Source: JAVJQS01 sp040218815 (GTDB lineage: Bacteria > Bacteroidota > Bacteroidia > Flavobacteriales_E > Vicingaceae). From it: DNA of 64,000 nucleotides. The notes beneath the pieces were generated by a model that was given only the letters and a program-made list of their open reading frames with translations, was not told the DNA's origin and searched no databases. Below, one piece after another: positions 50,196 through 58,788 of this stretch (its first letter is position 1; each line of letters opens with the position of its first letter). The translations under genes and the position numbers were made by a program. The stretch spans positions 309,331-373,330 of the forward strand of contig JAVJQS010000015.1 of the NCBI GenBank assembly GCA_040218815.1, in the 5' to 3' direction.

Positions 50196-52802
50196 ATGAC
50201 TTCAAAACAGACTAGAGAAGCATTTTTTTCTTTTTTTAAAGATAGAGGCCACCATTTAGTTCAATCTGCTCCAATCGTGGTTAAAGATGATCCTACCTTG
50301 CTTTTTACAAATGCAGGAATGAATCAATTTAAAGACATTTTCTTGGGAAATAAGCCAGCAAAAAACCCGCGTGCAGTTGATACACAGAAATGTTTGCGAG
50401 TTTCAGGCAAACATAACGACTTAGAAGAAGTAGGGGTTGATACTTATCACCATACCATGTTCGAAATGCTTGGGAATTGGTCTTTTGGTGACTTTTTTAA
50501 GGAAGAAATGATTCCTTGGGCATGGGAATTTCTCACCGAGGTTCTAAAGCTGGAAAAGGATCGCTTGTACGTCACCATTTTTGAAGGAGACAAAGAAGAT
50601 GGACTCACTGAAGATTCCGATGCTTATGCCGCATGGGCAAAAATAATTTCAGAAGATCGCATATTAAAAGCTGATAAAAAGGATAATTTTTGGGAAATGG
50701 GGGAAGTTGGACCTTGTGGGCCCTGTTCAGAAATTCATATTGATTTAAGGAGCGAGAAAGAACGGGCTTCAGTTGATGGCCTAACTTTGGTGAATAAAGA
50801 TCACCCCCAAGTGGTTGAAATTTGGAATTTGGTGTTTATAGAATATAACCGCCAAAAGGATAAAAGCCTAAAGCCACTTCCTGCAAAACATGTAGATACG
50901 GGTATGGGCTTTGAACGCCTGTGTATGGCATTACAAGGGAAAACGTCCAATTATGATACCGATGTGTTTATGCCTTCAATAAAAAAAATGGAGAGTATTT
51001 GTGGGTTGATTTATGCTTCTAGTGATGACAAAAAAGATATTGCTTTTAGAGTTATTGTAGATCACATTCGAGCTATTGCTTTTTCAATTGCAGATGGACA
51101 GTTGCCTTCTAACACAGGTGCAGGTTATGTAATTCGTAGAATTTTGCGTCGGGCAGTCCGTTATGGATATAGTTTTTTAAATCAACGAGAACCCTTTTTA
51201 TACCAATTAATCGAGAGCTTGATTGCTACCTTAGGAGAGACTTTCCCTGAATTAGGAAAACAACAAAAAACCATTGAAACAGTCATTCACGAAGAGGAGC
51301 AGGGGTTTTTGAAAACCTTGGAAAAAGGGATTCAGTTATTTGAGGAATACGTAAAATCCAATAAGAACGGTATCGATGGAGTATTTGCTTTTGAATTGTA
51401 CGATACGTTTGGGTTTCCAATTGATTTAACACAATTATTAGCGCAAGAGCAGGGATTAAAAGTAGACATGAATGCTTTTCAGGAGCAGTTAAAAGCTCAA
51501 AAAGATCGTTCACGAGCTGCAGGAAAATTAGATACAGGAGATTGGGTAGAAGTATTAAAAGACGATAAAGAAGAGTTTATTGGTTATGATAGATTGAACT
51601 CGACGGTAAAAATTAGTCGCTATAGAGAAGTAAAGCAAAAGGGTAAAAGCTTGTTTCAGTTGGTTTTAAATTTAACCCCTTTTTATCCAGAAGGTGGTGG
51701 CCAGGTTGGAGATACAGGATATATTCAACAGGGTGAGAATAAAACTTCCATTGTTGATACAAAGAAGGAAAATAACCTGATTGTACATTTTTGTAAAGAA
51801 TTACCGAAAGAGCTTCATGGAGAATTTGAGGCAGTAGTAAATCAATCAAAACGAAGCCAAACGGCTGCTAATCATACGGCTACCCATTTATTGCATCAAG
51901 CCTTGAGAGAAATATTAGGTACCCATGTCGAGCAAAAGGGTTCCTTGGTTAATGCAGAACACTTGCGCTTTGATTTTTCACATTTTCACAAAATGACCGA
52001 TGAAGAACTCAGGGATGTAGAATTGTTTGTTAATCGAAAAATTAGAGCTAACCTCAATTTAAAAGAGGAAAGAAATTTACCTATCACAGTAGCCAAAGAG
52101 CGTGGAGCCTTGGCATTGTTTGGCGAAAAATACGGAGATGTAGTTCGATTAATTCAATTTGGTGATTCTGTAGAATTATGCGGTGGCACACATGTGCAAG
52201 CAACTGGCGAAATTGGATTGTTTAAAATCGTTTCAGAAGGTGCAGTTGCAGCAGGAGTTCGTCGAATAGAAGCAATCAGCTCTGAAAAGGCACAGGCATA
52301 TTTTTTCGAGCAAAATGACCTTATTCAGAATTTAAAGAATAACTTGAAAAATCCTAAAAACATTGAGCAAGCAGTTGATACATTAATTTCTGAAAACCAT
52401 CAACTTCAAAGGGAGATAGAACAATTTAAAGCGAGGGCAGCAGGAAGTATTAAGCAAGAGTTGCTTCAAAAAGTTGACGACAAAAATGGAGTTAATGTAC
52501 TGATTGAGGAGGTGAGCTTGGAAACAGATTCTATCAAAAACATAGCATTTCAATTGAAGTCAGAGCTAGCACGGTTATTTCTAGTTTTAGTCTCAAAAGC
52601 AAACGGAAAACCAAGCATTACGGTATTAATAAGTGATGAATTGGTGAAAGAAAAAGATTGGAATGCGGGAAAAATAGTTCGTGATTTAGCCAAACACATC
52701 AATGGAGGTGGAGGTGGACAAGCCTTTTTCGCTACTGCTGGAGGTAAAAAAGCAGAAGGAGTAGAAGATGCGTTGAAGGCAGCAAGGGAGTTTATCAAAT
52801 AA
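50196..52802 (+). CDS. alaS: Alanyl-tRNA synthetase
   Basis: An 868-residue class II aminoacyl-tRNA synthetase. Catalytic domain: FFSFFKDRGHHLVQSAPIV, then LLFTNAGMNQFKDIFLG near residue 33 and HHTMFEMLGNWSFGDFFK near 87. The editing domain has AANHTATHLLHQALRE (near 560) and ELCGGTHVQATGEIG (near 660), the zinc-coordinating HxxxH and CxxxH. The C-terminal domain ends HINGGGGGQAFFATAGGK. Length is near the E. coli enzyme (876). It is divergent from the M23 gene. Confidence 0.98.
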   Translation: MTSKQTREAFFSFFKDRGHHLVQSAPIVVKDDPTLLFTNAGMNQFKDIFLGNKPAKNPRAVDTQKCLRVSGKHNDLEEVGVDTYHHTMFEMLGNWSFGDFFKEEMIPWAWEFLTEVLKLEKDRLYVTIFEGDKEDGLTEDSDAYAAWAKIISEDRILKADKKDNFWEMGEVGPCGPCSEIHIDLRSEKERASVDGLTLVNKDHPQVVEIWNLVFIEYNRQKDKSLKPLPAKHVDTGMGFERLCMALQGKTSNYDTDVFMPSIKKMESICGLIYASSDDKKDIAFRVIVDHIRAIAFSIADGQLPSNTGAGYVIRRILRRAVRYGYSFLNQREPFLYQLIESLIATLGETFPELGKQQKTIETVIHEEEQGFLKTLEKGIQLFEEYVKSNKNGIDGVFAFELYDTFGFPIDLTQLLAQEQGLKVDMNAFQEQLKAQKDRSRAAGKLDTGDWVEVLKDDKEEFIGYDRLNSTVKISRYREVKQKGKSLFQLVLNLTPFYPEGGGQVGDTGYIQQGENKTSIVDTKKENNLIVHFCKELPKELHGEFEAVVNQSKRSQTAANHTATHLLHQALREILGTHVEQKGSLVNAEHLRFDFSHFHKMTDEELRDVELFVNRKIRANLNLKEERNLPITVAKERGALALFGEKYGDVVRLIQFGDSVELCGGTHVQATGEIGLFKIVSEGAVAAGVRRIEAISSEKAQAYFFEQNDLIQNLKNNLKNPKNIEQAVDTLISENHQLQREIEQFKARAAGSIKQELLQKVDDKNGVNVLIEEVSLETDSIKNIAFQLKSELARLFLVLVSKANGKPSITVLISDELVKEKDWNAGKIVRDLAKHINGGGGGQAFFATAGGKKAEGVEDALKAAREFIK

Positions 52803-52805
52803 GGC

Positions 52806-53972
52806 TTAACCCAGCTTCACATAGCGGCTTACGTCTTCTTCAGTAATTTCTTGTTCGCCCAAAATTAACAAGCGTTCAATTACATTACGCAACTCTCTTA
52901 TGTTCCCTGTCCAATTGTAATTTTGAAGTGCTTTAATTGCTTTTTCAGTCATTTTCTTTTCAGGCATTCCTTGTTCTTGACTTACTTTTTTCAAGAAAAA
53001 ATCTGTCAATAATGGAATGTCTTCTTTGCGGTCGTTTAATGATGGAACATGGATTAAAATCACACTTAAGCGATGGTATAAATCTTCTCTGAAATTATTT
53101 TCTTCAATTTCTTTCTTAAGATCTTTATTCGTAGCGGCCAAAACACGCACATCAATTTTGATGTCTTTTTCTCCACCAACTCTACTTATTTTATTTTCTT
53201 GTAAGGCACGTAAAACCTTTGCTTGTGCAGAAGCACTCATGTCACCTATTTCATCTAAAAAAAGGGTGCCTCCTTGAGCTTGTTCAAATTTGCCTTTTTT
53301 CTGCTTTACTGCTGAAGTAAATGCACCTTTTTCATGGCCAAATAACTCACTTTCGATTAATTCTGAAGGAATAGCGGCACAGTTAACCTCTATAAAAGGC
53401 TGCTTACTTCGTGAAGAGTTTTGATGTAAATTGATGGCAACCAACTCTTTTCCAGTACCATTGCCCCCAGTAATTAAAACACGAGCATCTGATGGTGCAA
53501 CTTTGGCAATCATTTCTTTAACTTCATGAATTGGCTTGCTTTCACCAATTATGTCATTTAATTTGCTCTTATAAACCTTTTTACGCAAGGTTTTGGTCTC
53601 TTCAACCAACTCGTTTTTATCTAAGGCATTTCTAACAGTCACTAATAAGCGATTTAAATCTAAAGGCTTAGCAATAAAATCAAAAGCACCCAGTTTTATT
53701 GCTTCCACTGCTGTTTCAATACTGCCATGCCCAGAGATCATAACGACAGGAAAGTCAGGCTTAATTTCTTGAATTTTTTCTAAAACCTCAATGCCGTCCA
53801 TTTTTGGCATCTTTATGTCGCAAAGCACTAAATCAAACCCTCCTTTTTTGATTTTAGAAATTCCAGACGCTCCATCTTCAGCATCATCTACCTGAAACTT
53901 TTCAAATTCTAAAATTTCTCGCAAAGTATTGCGAATAGGTTTATCATCGTCGATAATTAATATTTTTCCCAT
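52806..53972 (-). CDS. Sigma-54 type response regulator lacking a DNA-binding domain
   Basis: A 388-residue two-component regulator. The receiver domain (residues 1-120) has the phosphate acceptor in LVLCDIKMP (about Asp52) and the signalling Lys in DFIAKPLDL. The AAA+ domain has Walker A TGGNGTGKELVAI and Walker B GGTLFLDEIGDMS. The sigma-54 contact loop reads GAFTSA, not GAFTGA. The protein ends at ITEEDVSRYVKLG, where NtrC-like proteins normally continue into a Fis helix-turn-helix. No sensor kinase gene is adjacent. It is next to alaS, as in many Bacteroidota. Confidence 0.9.
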   Translation of the reverse strand: MGKILIIDDDKPIRNTLREILEFEKFQVDDAEDGASGISKIKKGGFDLVLCDIKMPKMDGIEVLEKIQEIKPDFPVVMISGHGSIETAVEAIKLGAFDFIAKPLDLNRLLVTVRNALDKNELVEETKTLRKKVYKSKLNDIIGESKPIHEVKEMIAKVAPSDARVLITGGNGTGKELVAINLHQNSSRSKQPFIEVNCAAIPSELIESELFGHEKGAFTSAVKQKKGKFEQAQGGTLFLDEIGDMSASAQAKVLRALQENKISRVGGEKDIKIDVRVLAATNKDLKKEIEENNFREDLYHRLSVILIHVPSLNDRKEDIPLLTDFFLKKVSQEQGMPEKKMTEKAIKALQNYNWTGNIRELRNVIERLLILGEQEITEEDVSRYVKLG

Positions 53973-53974
53973 TT

Positions 53975-55318
53975 TTATGATTTACGGACGAGCCATTTTC
54001 CCAATTCTTTAAAACTTGCTTTCTTACCATACATTAGGATTCCTGTGCGATATATCTTACCGGCCATCCATGTTGATCCTATGAAAGTCAAAATTAAACT
54101 TACCATTGATAAGGCCAATTGCCAAGGCACAACACCAACTGGAATTCGAATCATCATAATTATTGGCGAAGTAAAAGGAATAATTGAAGTCCAAAAGGCT
54201 AAATCACCATCTGGGTTGTCAATGACTACTTGAGCTATAACAATCGATAATATTAATGGAATGGTGATAGGAAACATAAACTGTTGGGTGTCTGATTCAC
54301 TATCAACAGCCGAACCAATGGCTGCAAATAAGGAGCCGTAAAGTAGATAACCCCCTAGAAAATAGAAGATAAAACAACCGATTACTAAAGGAAAGTTGAT
54401 TCTACTTAACTTCTCATTTATTTCTTCAGCAATGCTGGTATTTTTTGAATCCTTTTCTGCAATTTTTGCCTCTTGGGCTGCTGGATTGAATTGATCCATT
54501 TGCTGCAGTTGCTCCTTTTTAGAAGCCATTAGGTCTTCTTTAAATACTTGCTGCACTCCTGCAATAATTAACGTGCTAAATACAATCCAAATAAACACTT
54601 GAGTTATTGCTACCATGGCAATACCCACAATTTTCCCCATCATCAATTGAAAGGGTTTAACTGATGAAATGATAACTTCGACGATCCGGTTTGTTTTTTC
54701 CTCAATAACCCCACGCATCACTTGCACTCCGAATAAGAAAATAAAAAGGTAAATAACAAAGGCCAAGAAAAAACCAACACCAACAGCTAAGCCTCCTGCA
54801 CTTTTTTCTGTAGTTCCATCTGCCGATAGTTTGTTAGCTACAATTCTAACATCAGGGCGTAAACCAGAAATTTGATCTAAGCTAAGGTTATGTAGGTCTT
54901 CCAATTTTTTATTTTCAATGACCTTGGCAATTTCATTTTCCATATGATCAATAGAGCTGCGCTTTGGCTTATTTTTATAGAAAATTTGCACAGTTTGAGG
55001 CAGCGTAACTACAACTTTCGGAATGTGTAAAACAGCGGTGTATTTCCCGCCACTATTCAAGTCTTTTTGAGCTTCTCCTAAACTTCTAAATTCATATGAA
55101 AAGCTCACTTCATCATTAGCTTTAAGTTCATTGATAAAAAGACCTGTTTCGTCAATAACCTCTATGTTTTGCAAGTCATCATCCTCAGAAGCTAGCCACG
55201 CTGGCACTATCATTAGAGCTGCAATTAAAATTGGCCCAACGAGACTCATGATGATAAAAGACTTCTTTTTAACGCGTGTTAAATATTCTCGTTTAATGAT
55301 CAAGTTTATTTTATTCAT
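53975..55318 (-). CDS. ABC-2 type permease (NatB-like)
   Basis: A 447-residue membrane protein with one N-terminal helix (SFIIMSLVGPILIAALMIVPAWLA), a periplasmic domain of about 140 residues, and five to six further helices (from GVGFFLAFVIYLFIFLFGVQVMRGVIEEKTNRIVEVIISS near residue 178). ViEEKTnRIvEvi is the cytosolic motif of Na+-export (NatB) and related ABC-2 permeases. A charged coiled insertion (residues 260-310) interrupts the helices. It overlaps the ATPase gene by 8 nt and forms one exporter with it. Confidence 0.92.
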   Translation of the reverse strand: MNKINLIIKREYLTRVKKKSFIIMSLVGPILIAALMIVPAWLASEDDDLQNIEVIDETGLFINELKANDEVSFSYEFRSLGEAQKDLNSGGKYTAVLHIPKVVVTLPQTVQIFYKNKPKRSSIDHMENEIAKVIENKKLEDLHNLSLDQISGLRPDVRIVANKLSADGTTEKSAGGLAVGVGFFLAFVIYLFIFLFGVQVMRGVIEEKTNRIVEVIISSVKPFQLMMGKIVGIAMVAITQVFIWIVFSTLIIAGVQQVFKEDLMASKKEQLQQMDQFNPAAQEAKIAEKDSKNTSIAEEINEKLSRINFPLVIGCFIFYFLGGYLLYGSLFAAIGSAVDSESDTQQFMFPITIPLILSIVIAQVVIDNPDGDLAFWTSIIPFTSPIIMMIRIPVGVVPWQLALSMVSLILTFIGSTWMAGKIYRTGILMYGKKASFKELGKWLVRKS

Positions 55319-56255
55319 GGCTCATTTCTTTTGGTTGGTTAGTCTCTTCCACTTGCTTAATGAAAATATCGTTCATGCTTGGAATTATCTCTCGAAGTCC
55401 ATAAACTTCAACATTTCCTATTATCGCTTTTAATAATTCATTAGGTGATTTGTGCCCAGTTAACCTTACTGTGGCTTGTTGGTAGGTTCCATTCTCCTTA
55501 GAGTCTAATAATTCACAACCAGTCCACAAGGCATTTGTAAAGCCAATCATGTTGCCTTTAAAGGTGATGTCGTAAACTCCTTCTTTGAAGTCTTCTTGAA
55601 TCTGTTTTACTGCTCCACCCAAAATTTTCTTTGAGTTATTTATTAAGGCGATATGTTCACATATTTCCTCGACTGACCCCATATTGTGAGTAGATAAAAC
55701 TATGGTCGTTCCTTCTTCTTTCAAGCGTAAAATTTCTGCCTTCACAATATTGGCATTGATAGGGTCAAATCCACTAAAAGGCTCATCTAGAATTAAAAGT
55801 TTAGGCTCATGCAAAACGGTAACTATAAATTGTACTTTCTGCGCCATGCCTTTTGAAAGTTCTTCCACCTTTTTGTTCCACCATTCGGCAATGCCAAACT
55901 TTTTAAACCAATAGATCAGCTTTTTCTTTGCTTCAGCTTTGCTCATGCCCTTAAGCTGAGCTAAATACATGGCTTGCTCTCCAACTTCCATCTTTTTGTA
56001 CAAACCTCTTTCTTCAGGTAAGTAGCCAATTTGTTCAACATGTTTTGCTGCAAGTGGCTCACCATTAAAAAAGATTTGTCCTGAATCGGGACCAGTAATT
56101 TGATTGATAATGCGAATAAATGAAGTTTTTCCGGCACCATTTGGTCCTAATAAACCAAATACACAACCTGTGGGAATTTCAATGCTTACGTCATCCAACG
56201 CTCTGTGGCTAGCATATTGCTTGACAATATTTTCTGCTCTTAATATAGAACTCAT
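55311..56255 (-). CDS. ABC transporter ATP-binding protein (NatA-like)
   Basis: A 314-residue ATPase: Walker A LLGPNGAGKTSF (near residue 33), Q-loop LPEERGLYKKM, ABC signature LSKGMAQKVQ (near 133), Walker B LLILDEPFSGFDP, and H-loop LSTHNM. The C-terminal 100 residues are the extension seen in NatA-like exporters. The ATG at 56255 is chosen since the TTG opening a longer frame lies in the -7 box. The substrate is unknown. Confidence 0.93.
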   Translation of the reverse strand: MSSILRAENIVKQYASHRALDDVSIEIPTGCVFGLLGPNGAGKTSFIRIINQITGPDSGQIFFNGEPLAAKHVEQIGYLPEERGLYKKMEVGEQAMYLAQLKGMSKAEAKKKLIYWFKKFGIAEWWNKKVEELSKGMAQKVQFIVTVLHEPKLLILDEPFSGFDPINANIVKAEILRLKEEGTTIVLSTHNMGSVEEICEHIALINNSKKILGGAVKQIQEDFKEGVYDITFKGNMIGFTNALWTGCELLDSKENGTYQQATVRLTGHKSPNELLKAIIGNVEVYGLREIIPSMNDIFIKQVEETNQPKEMSHE

Positions 56256-56273
56256 TAGTCTTTCGAATTTTCG

Positions 56274-56281
56274 CAAATATA
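56274..56281 (-). promoter_or_regulatory. -7 element of the ABC exporter operon; decides the ATG start
   Basis: TATATTTG on the minus strand is a perfect TAnnTTTG box 18 nt before the ATG at 56255. An in-frame TTG at 56276 overlaps it and cannot be the start of this transcript. Confidence 0.65.
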
Positions 56282-56440
56282 TTAATGCAACTGCTTCTAA
56301 TTATCAGTTTGGGATAAAAAGTAAATCTTAAGGATGAGTGGAAAATAGACGGATAAAATTCAATAAGACAGATGAAAAAAAAAGACTATTTAAATCTTAA
56401 TACACTTCATTCTGAATAGCTTTCTAATTCATTTTAAAAA

Positions 56441-56929
56441 CTATTTTTCTTTAAAACCTAGGCTGACAGAGTTGATACAATACCTCAAGCCAGTTGGTTC
56501 AGGACCGTCTTCAAAAACATGCCCAAGGTGCGACCCACATTTATGGCAAATAACTTCTGTCCGATTCCATCCATATTTATTATCGGTCTTTTCAACTACT
56601 GCAGATTCGTTTATCACATCGTAATAACTTGGCCAACCAGTTCCTGATTTAAATTTAGTGGCTGAACTAAACAGTGGATTTTCACATGCCTTACAAATAA
56701 ATACGCCCTCTTTTTTCCAATCGACAAATTTTCCGCTAAATGCAGGTTCAGTTCCAGCCTTTCGAAGCACATCATATTCTACATTGGTCAACTGGTTTTT
56801 CCATTCTTCTTCTGTTTTTGAAACTTCAAACTTGGCACTCTCATTAGATATTTCAGAGGAATTTTGTCCACAAGAAGAAAGTGCAAATAAGCAGAGTACT
56901 GCGGTATAGATGTAGTTGGTTCTTTTCAT
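56441..56929 (-). CDS. msrB: Peptide-methionine (R)-S-oxide reductase, lipoprotein form
   Basis: A 162-residue enzyme that repairs oxidised methionine. The lipoprotein signal is FALSSCGQ (Cys at about 20), so it acts in the periplasm or at a membrane surface. The SelR domain has two zinc-binding CxxC motifs (FICKACENPLF and VICHKCGSHLGHVF), KSGTGWPSYYDV, and the catalytic cysteine in LRYCINSVSL (near residue 151). It is monocistronic. Confidence 0.95.
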   Translation of the reverse strand: MKRTNYIYTAVLCLFALSSCGQNSSEISNESAKFEVSKTEEEWKNQLTNVEYDVLRKAGTEPAFSGKFVDWKKEGVFICKACENPLFSSATKFKSGTGWPSYYDVINESAVVEKTDNKYGWNRTEVICHKCGSHLGHVFEDGPEPTGLRYCINSVSLGFKEK

Positions 56930-57105
56930 GCTAGTTTATTTGATGTATTAACGACTTAGATCAATTTAAAGTTCAACTCAAAGGTAGATCTTAAGAAGTT
57001 TTAGGGATATAAATTTGCAAACAATTTGTTAACTAACTCTTTAATATGGTAAAATAGTTTAAAATTGTCCTATCCTTAACAGTATAATTCGTTTTAAGGC
57101 ATATT

Positions 57106-57753
57106 TTGAACTTAATTTTAGGAAACAACTTTAATTATTTGAAACCACTACATTTGAAATATACAATTTGGCTAATTTTTCTTTTTTCACAATTGAATTT
57201 AATTAGTCAAAATGACAGTTTAAATTACGAAGCATATTATCCTGGCTTCCCATTTCAAGAGGGAATCTATACTTCTTTTGAAGATTTTAAGTTAAATGAT
57301 CCGGCCGTTAAAACTGACTTCGAGCGTCGTGGAGCAGACCTATACGCTTACAATGATAGTTTGAGGAAAATGATATTAATAGATCCAGAAAAGATTTGGG
57401 GCTATTCTCAGGTTGGAAATATATATATTAGCAGCAATGATAGTTATTGGAGAATTATAAATATTGGTCGACTAGCTCAATATTCTGCTATTACAATTAG
57501 TGTTTTTAGAACTATAGATTCCTTTGGTTTTTCTGTTGAGCAACAAACAAAAAGTATGCAACAGCTCTTTTTGGACATGGAGACTGGGAAAAGTTATATA
57601 CTATCGGCGGAAAATCTTATGCCTTTTATTGACGAGCAACCACTTTTAAAAGAAAGGTTTAGAAACATGAAACGCATAAAGGATCGAGAGTTAATATTAG
57701 TGTTGAAAGCCTATAATGAGCTAAATCCAATTTATTTTCCCGTATATGATTAA
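57106..57753 (+). CDS. Exported protein of unknown function
   Basis: A 215-residue frame whose hydrophobic stretch IWLIFLFSQLNLISQ (residues 21-35) is a signal peptide, followed by NDSLNYEAYYPGFPFQEGIYTSFEDFKLNDP. This 'GIYxsFEDFknNxP' pattern is shared by a set of uncharacterised Bacteroidota proteins. No ATG is available. The start is one of the TTG codons at 57106, 57139 or 57154, and the last gives the most normal signal peptide. It overlaps the next gene by 8 nt. Confidence 0.6.
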   Translation: MNLILGNNFNYLKPLHLKYTIWLIFLFSQLNLISQNDSLNYEAYYPGFPFQEGIYTSFEDFKLNDPAVKTDFERRGADLYAYNDSLRKMILIDPEKIWGYSQVGNIYISSNDSYWRIINIGRLAQYSAITISVFRTIDSFGFSVEQQTKSMQQLFLDMETGKSYILSAENLMPFIDEQPLLKERFRNMKRIKDRELILVLKAYNELNPIYFPVYD

Positions 57754-58189
57754 ATATCTTAGCACAATACTCTTTTGCTTGTTTTCGTTCTCTAACAATG
57801 CCCAACCTTCTGAAGGTTTAGCCAAAGAGCAAATCAAATTGGTAATGAGTTTTCAAGAGTCAGCTTGGAACAGTGGGAATATCCCACAATATATGCAAGG
57901 CTATTGGAAATCCGATTCCTTGCTTTTTATTGGTAAAAAAGGTCCAACCTATGGTTGGAGTGAAACATTGAGCAATTACTTAAAAGCCTATCCAACTGCA
58001 GAGAAAATGGGTAAATTAAGTTTCGAGCTGAATCGTATTGATATTTTATCAGAAAATTCAGCATTTGTAGTAGGAAAATGGAAGTTAGATCGAAAGGAAG
58101 ACATGTTGCAAGGATACTTCAGTTTGCTATGGAAATTTATAAATGGTGAATGGAAAATTACAGTTGACCATACTTCATCGTCAGACTAA
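57746..58189 (+). CDS. DUF4440 / SnoaL-like exported protein
   Basis: A 147-residue protein with a signal peptide (residues 1-19, ending SNNAQ) and one NTF2-like domain of the DUF4440 type: LVMSFQESAWNSGNIPQYMQGYWKSDSLLFIG near residue 33 and YFSLLWKFINGEWKITVDHTSS at the C-terminus. Such cone-shaped domains bind small ligands or act as isomerases. The role is unknown. Its start overlaps the previous exported protein, suggesting joint expression. Confidence 0.8.
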   Translation: MIKYLSTILFCLFSFSNNAQPSEGLAKEQIKLVMSFQESAWNSGNIPQYMQGYWKSDSLLFIGKKGPTYGWSETLSNYLKAYPTAEKMGKLSFELNRIDILSENSAFVVGKWKLDRKEDMLQGYFSLLWKFINGEWKITVDHTSSSD

Positions 58190-58225
58190 GCGGATTAAAT
58201 TCAGCAATTATCAACGATAAAAAAT

Positions 58226-58233
58226 TATATTTG
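58226..58233 (+). promoter_or_regulatory. -7 element of pyrR-pyrB
   Basis: TATATTTG is a perfect TAnnTTTG box that ends 7 nt before the pyrR ATG at 58241. The predicted leader is at most a few bases, which leaves no room for an attenuator. Confidence 0.65.
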
Positions 58234-58240
58234 CCTTTCG

Positions 58241-58783
58241 ATGAAAAACAAGCGGCTCATACTGAATCAAACACAACTCGAGTTAAGCATAAAGCGCCTT
58301 TGTTGTCAATTAATTGAAAACCACAACAACTTTTCAGATACAGTATTAATTGGCCTTCAACCCCGAGGCATCTATTTAGCCAAGCGAATTCAAGAAGAAC
58401 TTAAATTGTCTACAGGAAATGAGGCTATTTCTTTGGGAAGTCTAGACATCACTTTTTTTAGGGATGATTTTAGGAGAAGAGACAGTCCGCTTATTGCAAA
58501 TAAAACACAAATAGACTTCATGATTGAAGGCAAAAAAGTGATTTTAATTGATGATGTTTTATATACCGGAAGAACTATAAGGGCTGGGCTTGATGCTATG
58601 TTAGCCTATGGCAGACCTGCTTTAGTAGAGTTACTTGTTTTGGTAGATCGTAGATATAGTAGGCATTTACCAATTGAGCCAAATTACGTTGGAACAACAG
58701 TAGATTCAGTCATAAGTGAAAGGGTAGAGGCTAGGTGGAATGAAACTGATGGAAAAAACGAAGTCATTCTGAAAGAAAATTAA
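58241..58783 (+). CDS. pyrR: PyrR-type uracil phosphoribosyltransferase / pyrimidine regulator
   Basis: A 180-residue type I phosphoribosyltransferase. The PRPP-binding loop VILIDDVLYTGRTIRAGLDA is near residues 106-125. LIGLQPRGIYLAKRIQ near 38 and LDITFFRDDFRRRD near 68 match PyrR and its RNA- or UMP-binding surface. ALVELLVLVDRRYSRHLPIEPNYVGTTV is also characteristic. In Bacillus PyrR attenuates pyr operons by binding leader RNA. Here it heads pyrB with a 5-nt gap, but the transcript seems to have no leader. Confidence 0.92.
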   Translation: MKNKRLILNQTQLELSIKRLCCQLIENHNNFSDTVLIGLQPRGIYLAKRIQEELKLSTGNEAISLGSLDITFFRDDFRRRDSPLIANKTQIDFMIEGKKVILIDDVLYTGRTIRAGLDAMLAYGRPALVELLVLVDRRYSRHLPIEPNYVGTTVDSVISERVEARWNETDGKNEVILKEN

Positions 58784-58788
58784 GATAT

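Noticed and set aside
56256..56276. Seven-codon extension of the ABC ATPase from a TTG
   Set aside because: The TTG overlaps the -7 box, and the ATG at 56255 starts the normal MSSILRAENIVKQY N-terminus.
58190..58240. PyrR-binding attenuator upstream of pyrR
   Set aside because: No stem-loop plus T-run is present and the predicted transcript starts only a few bases before the ATG.
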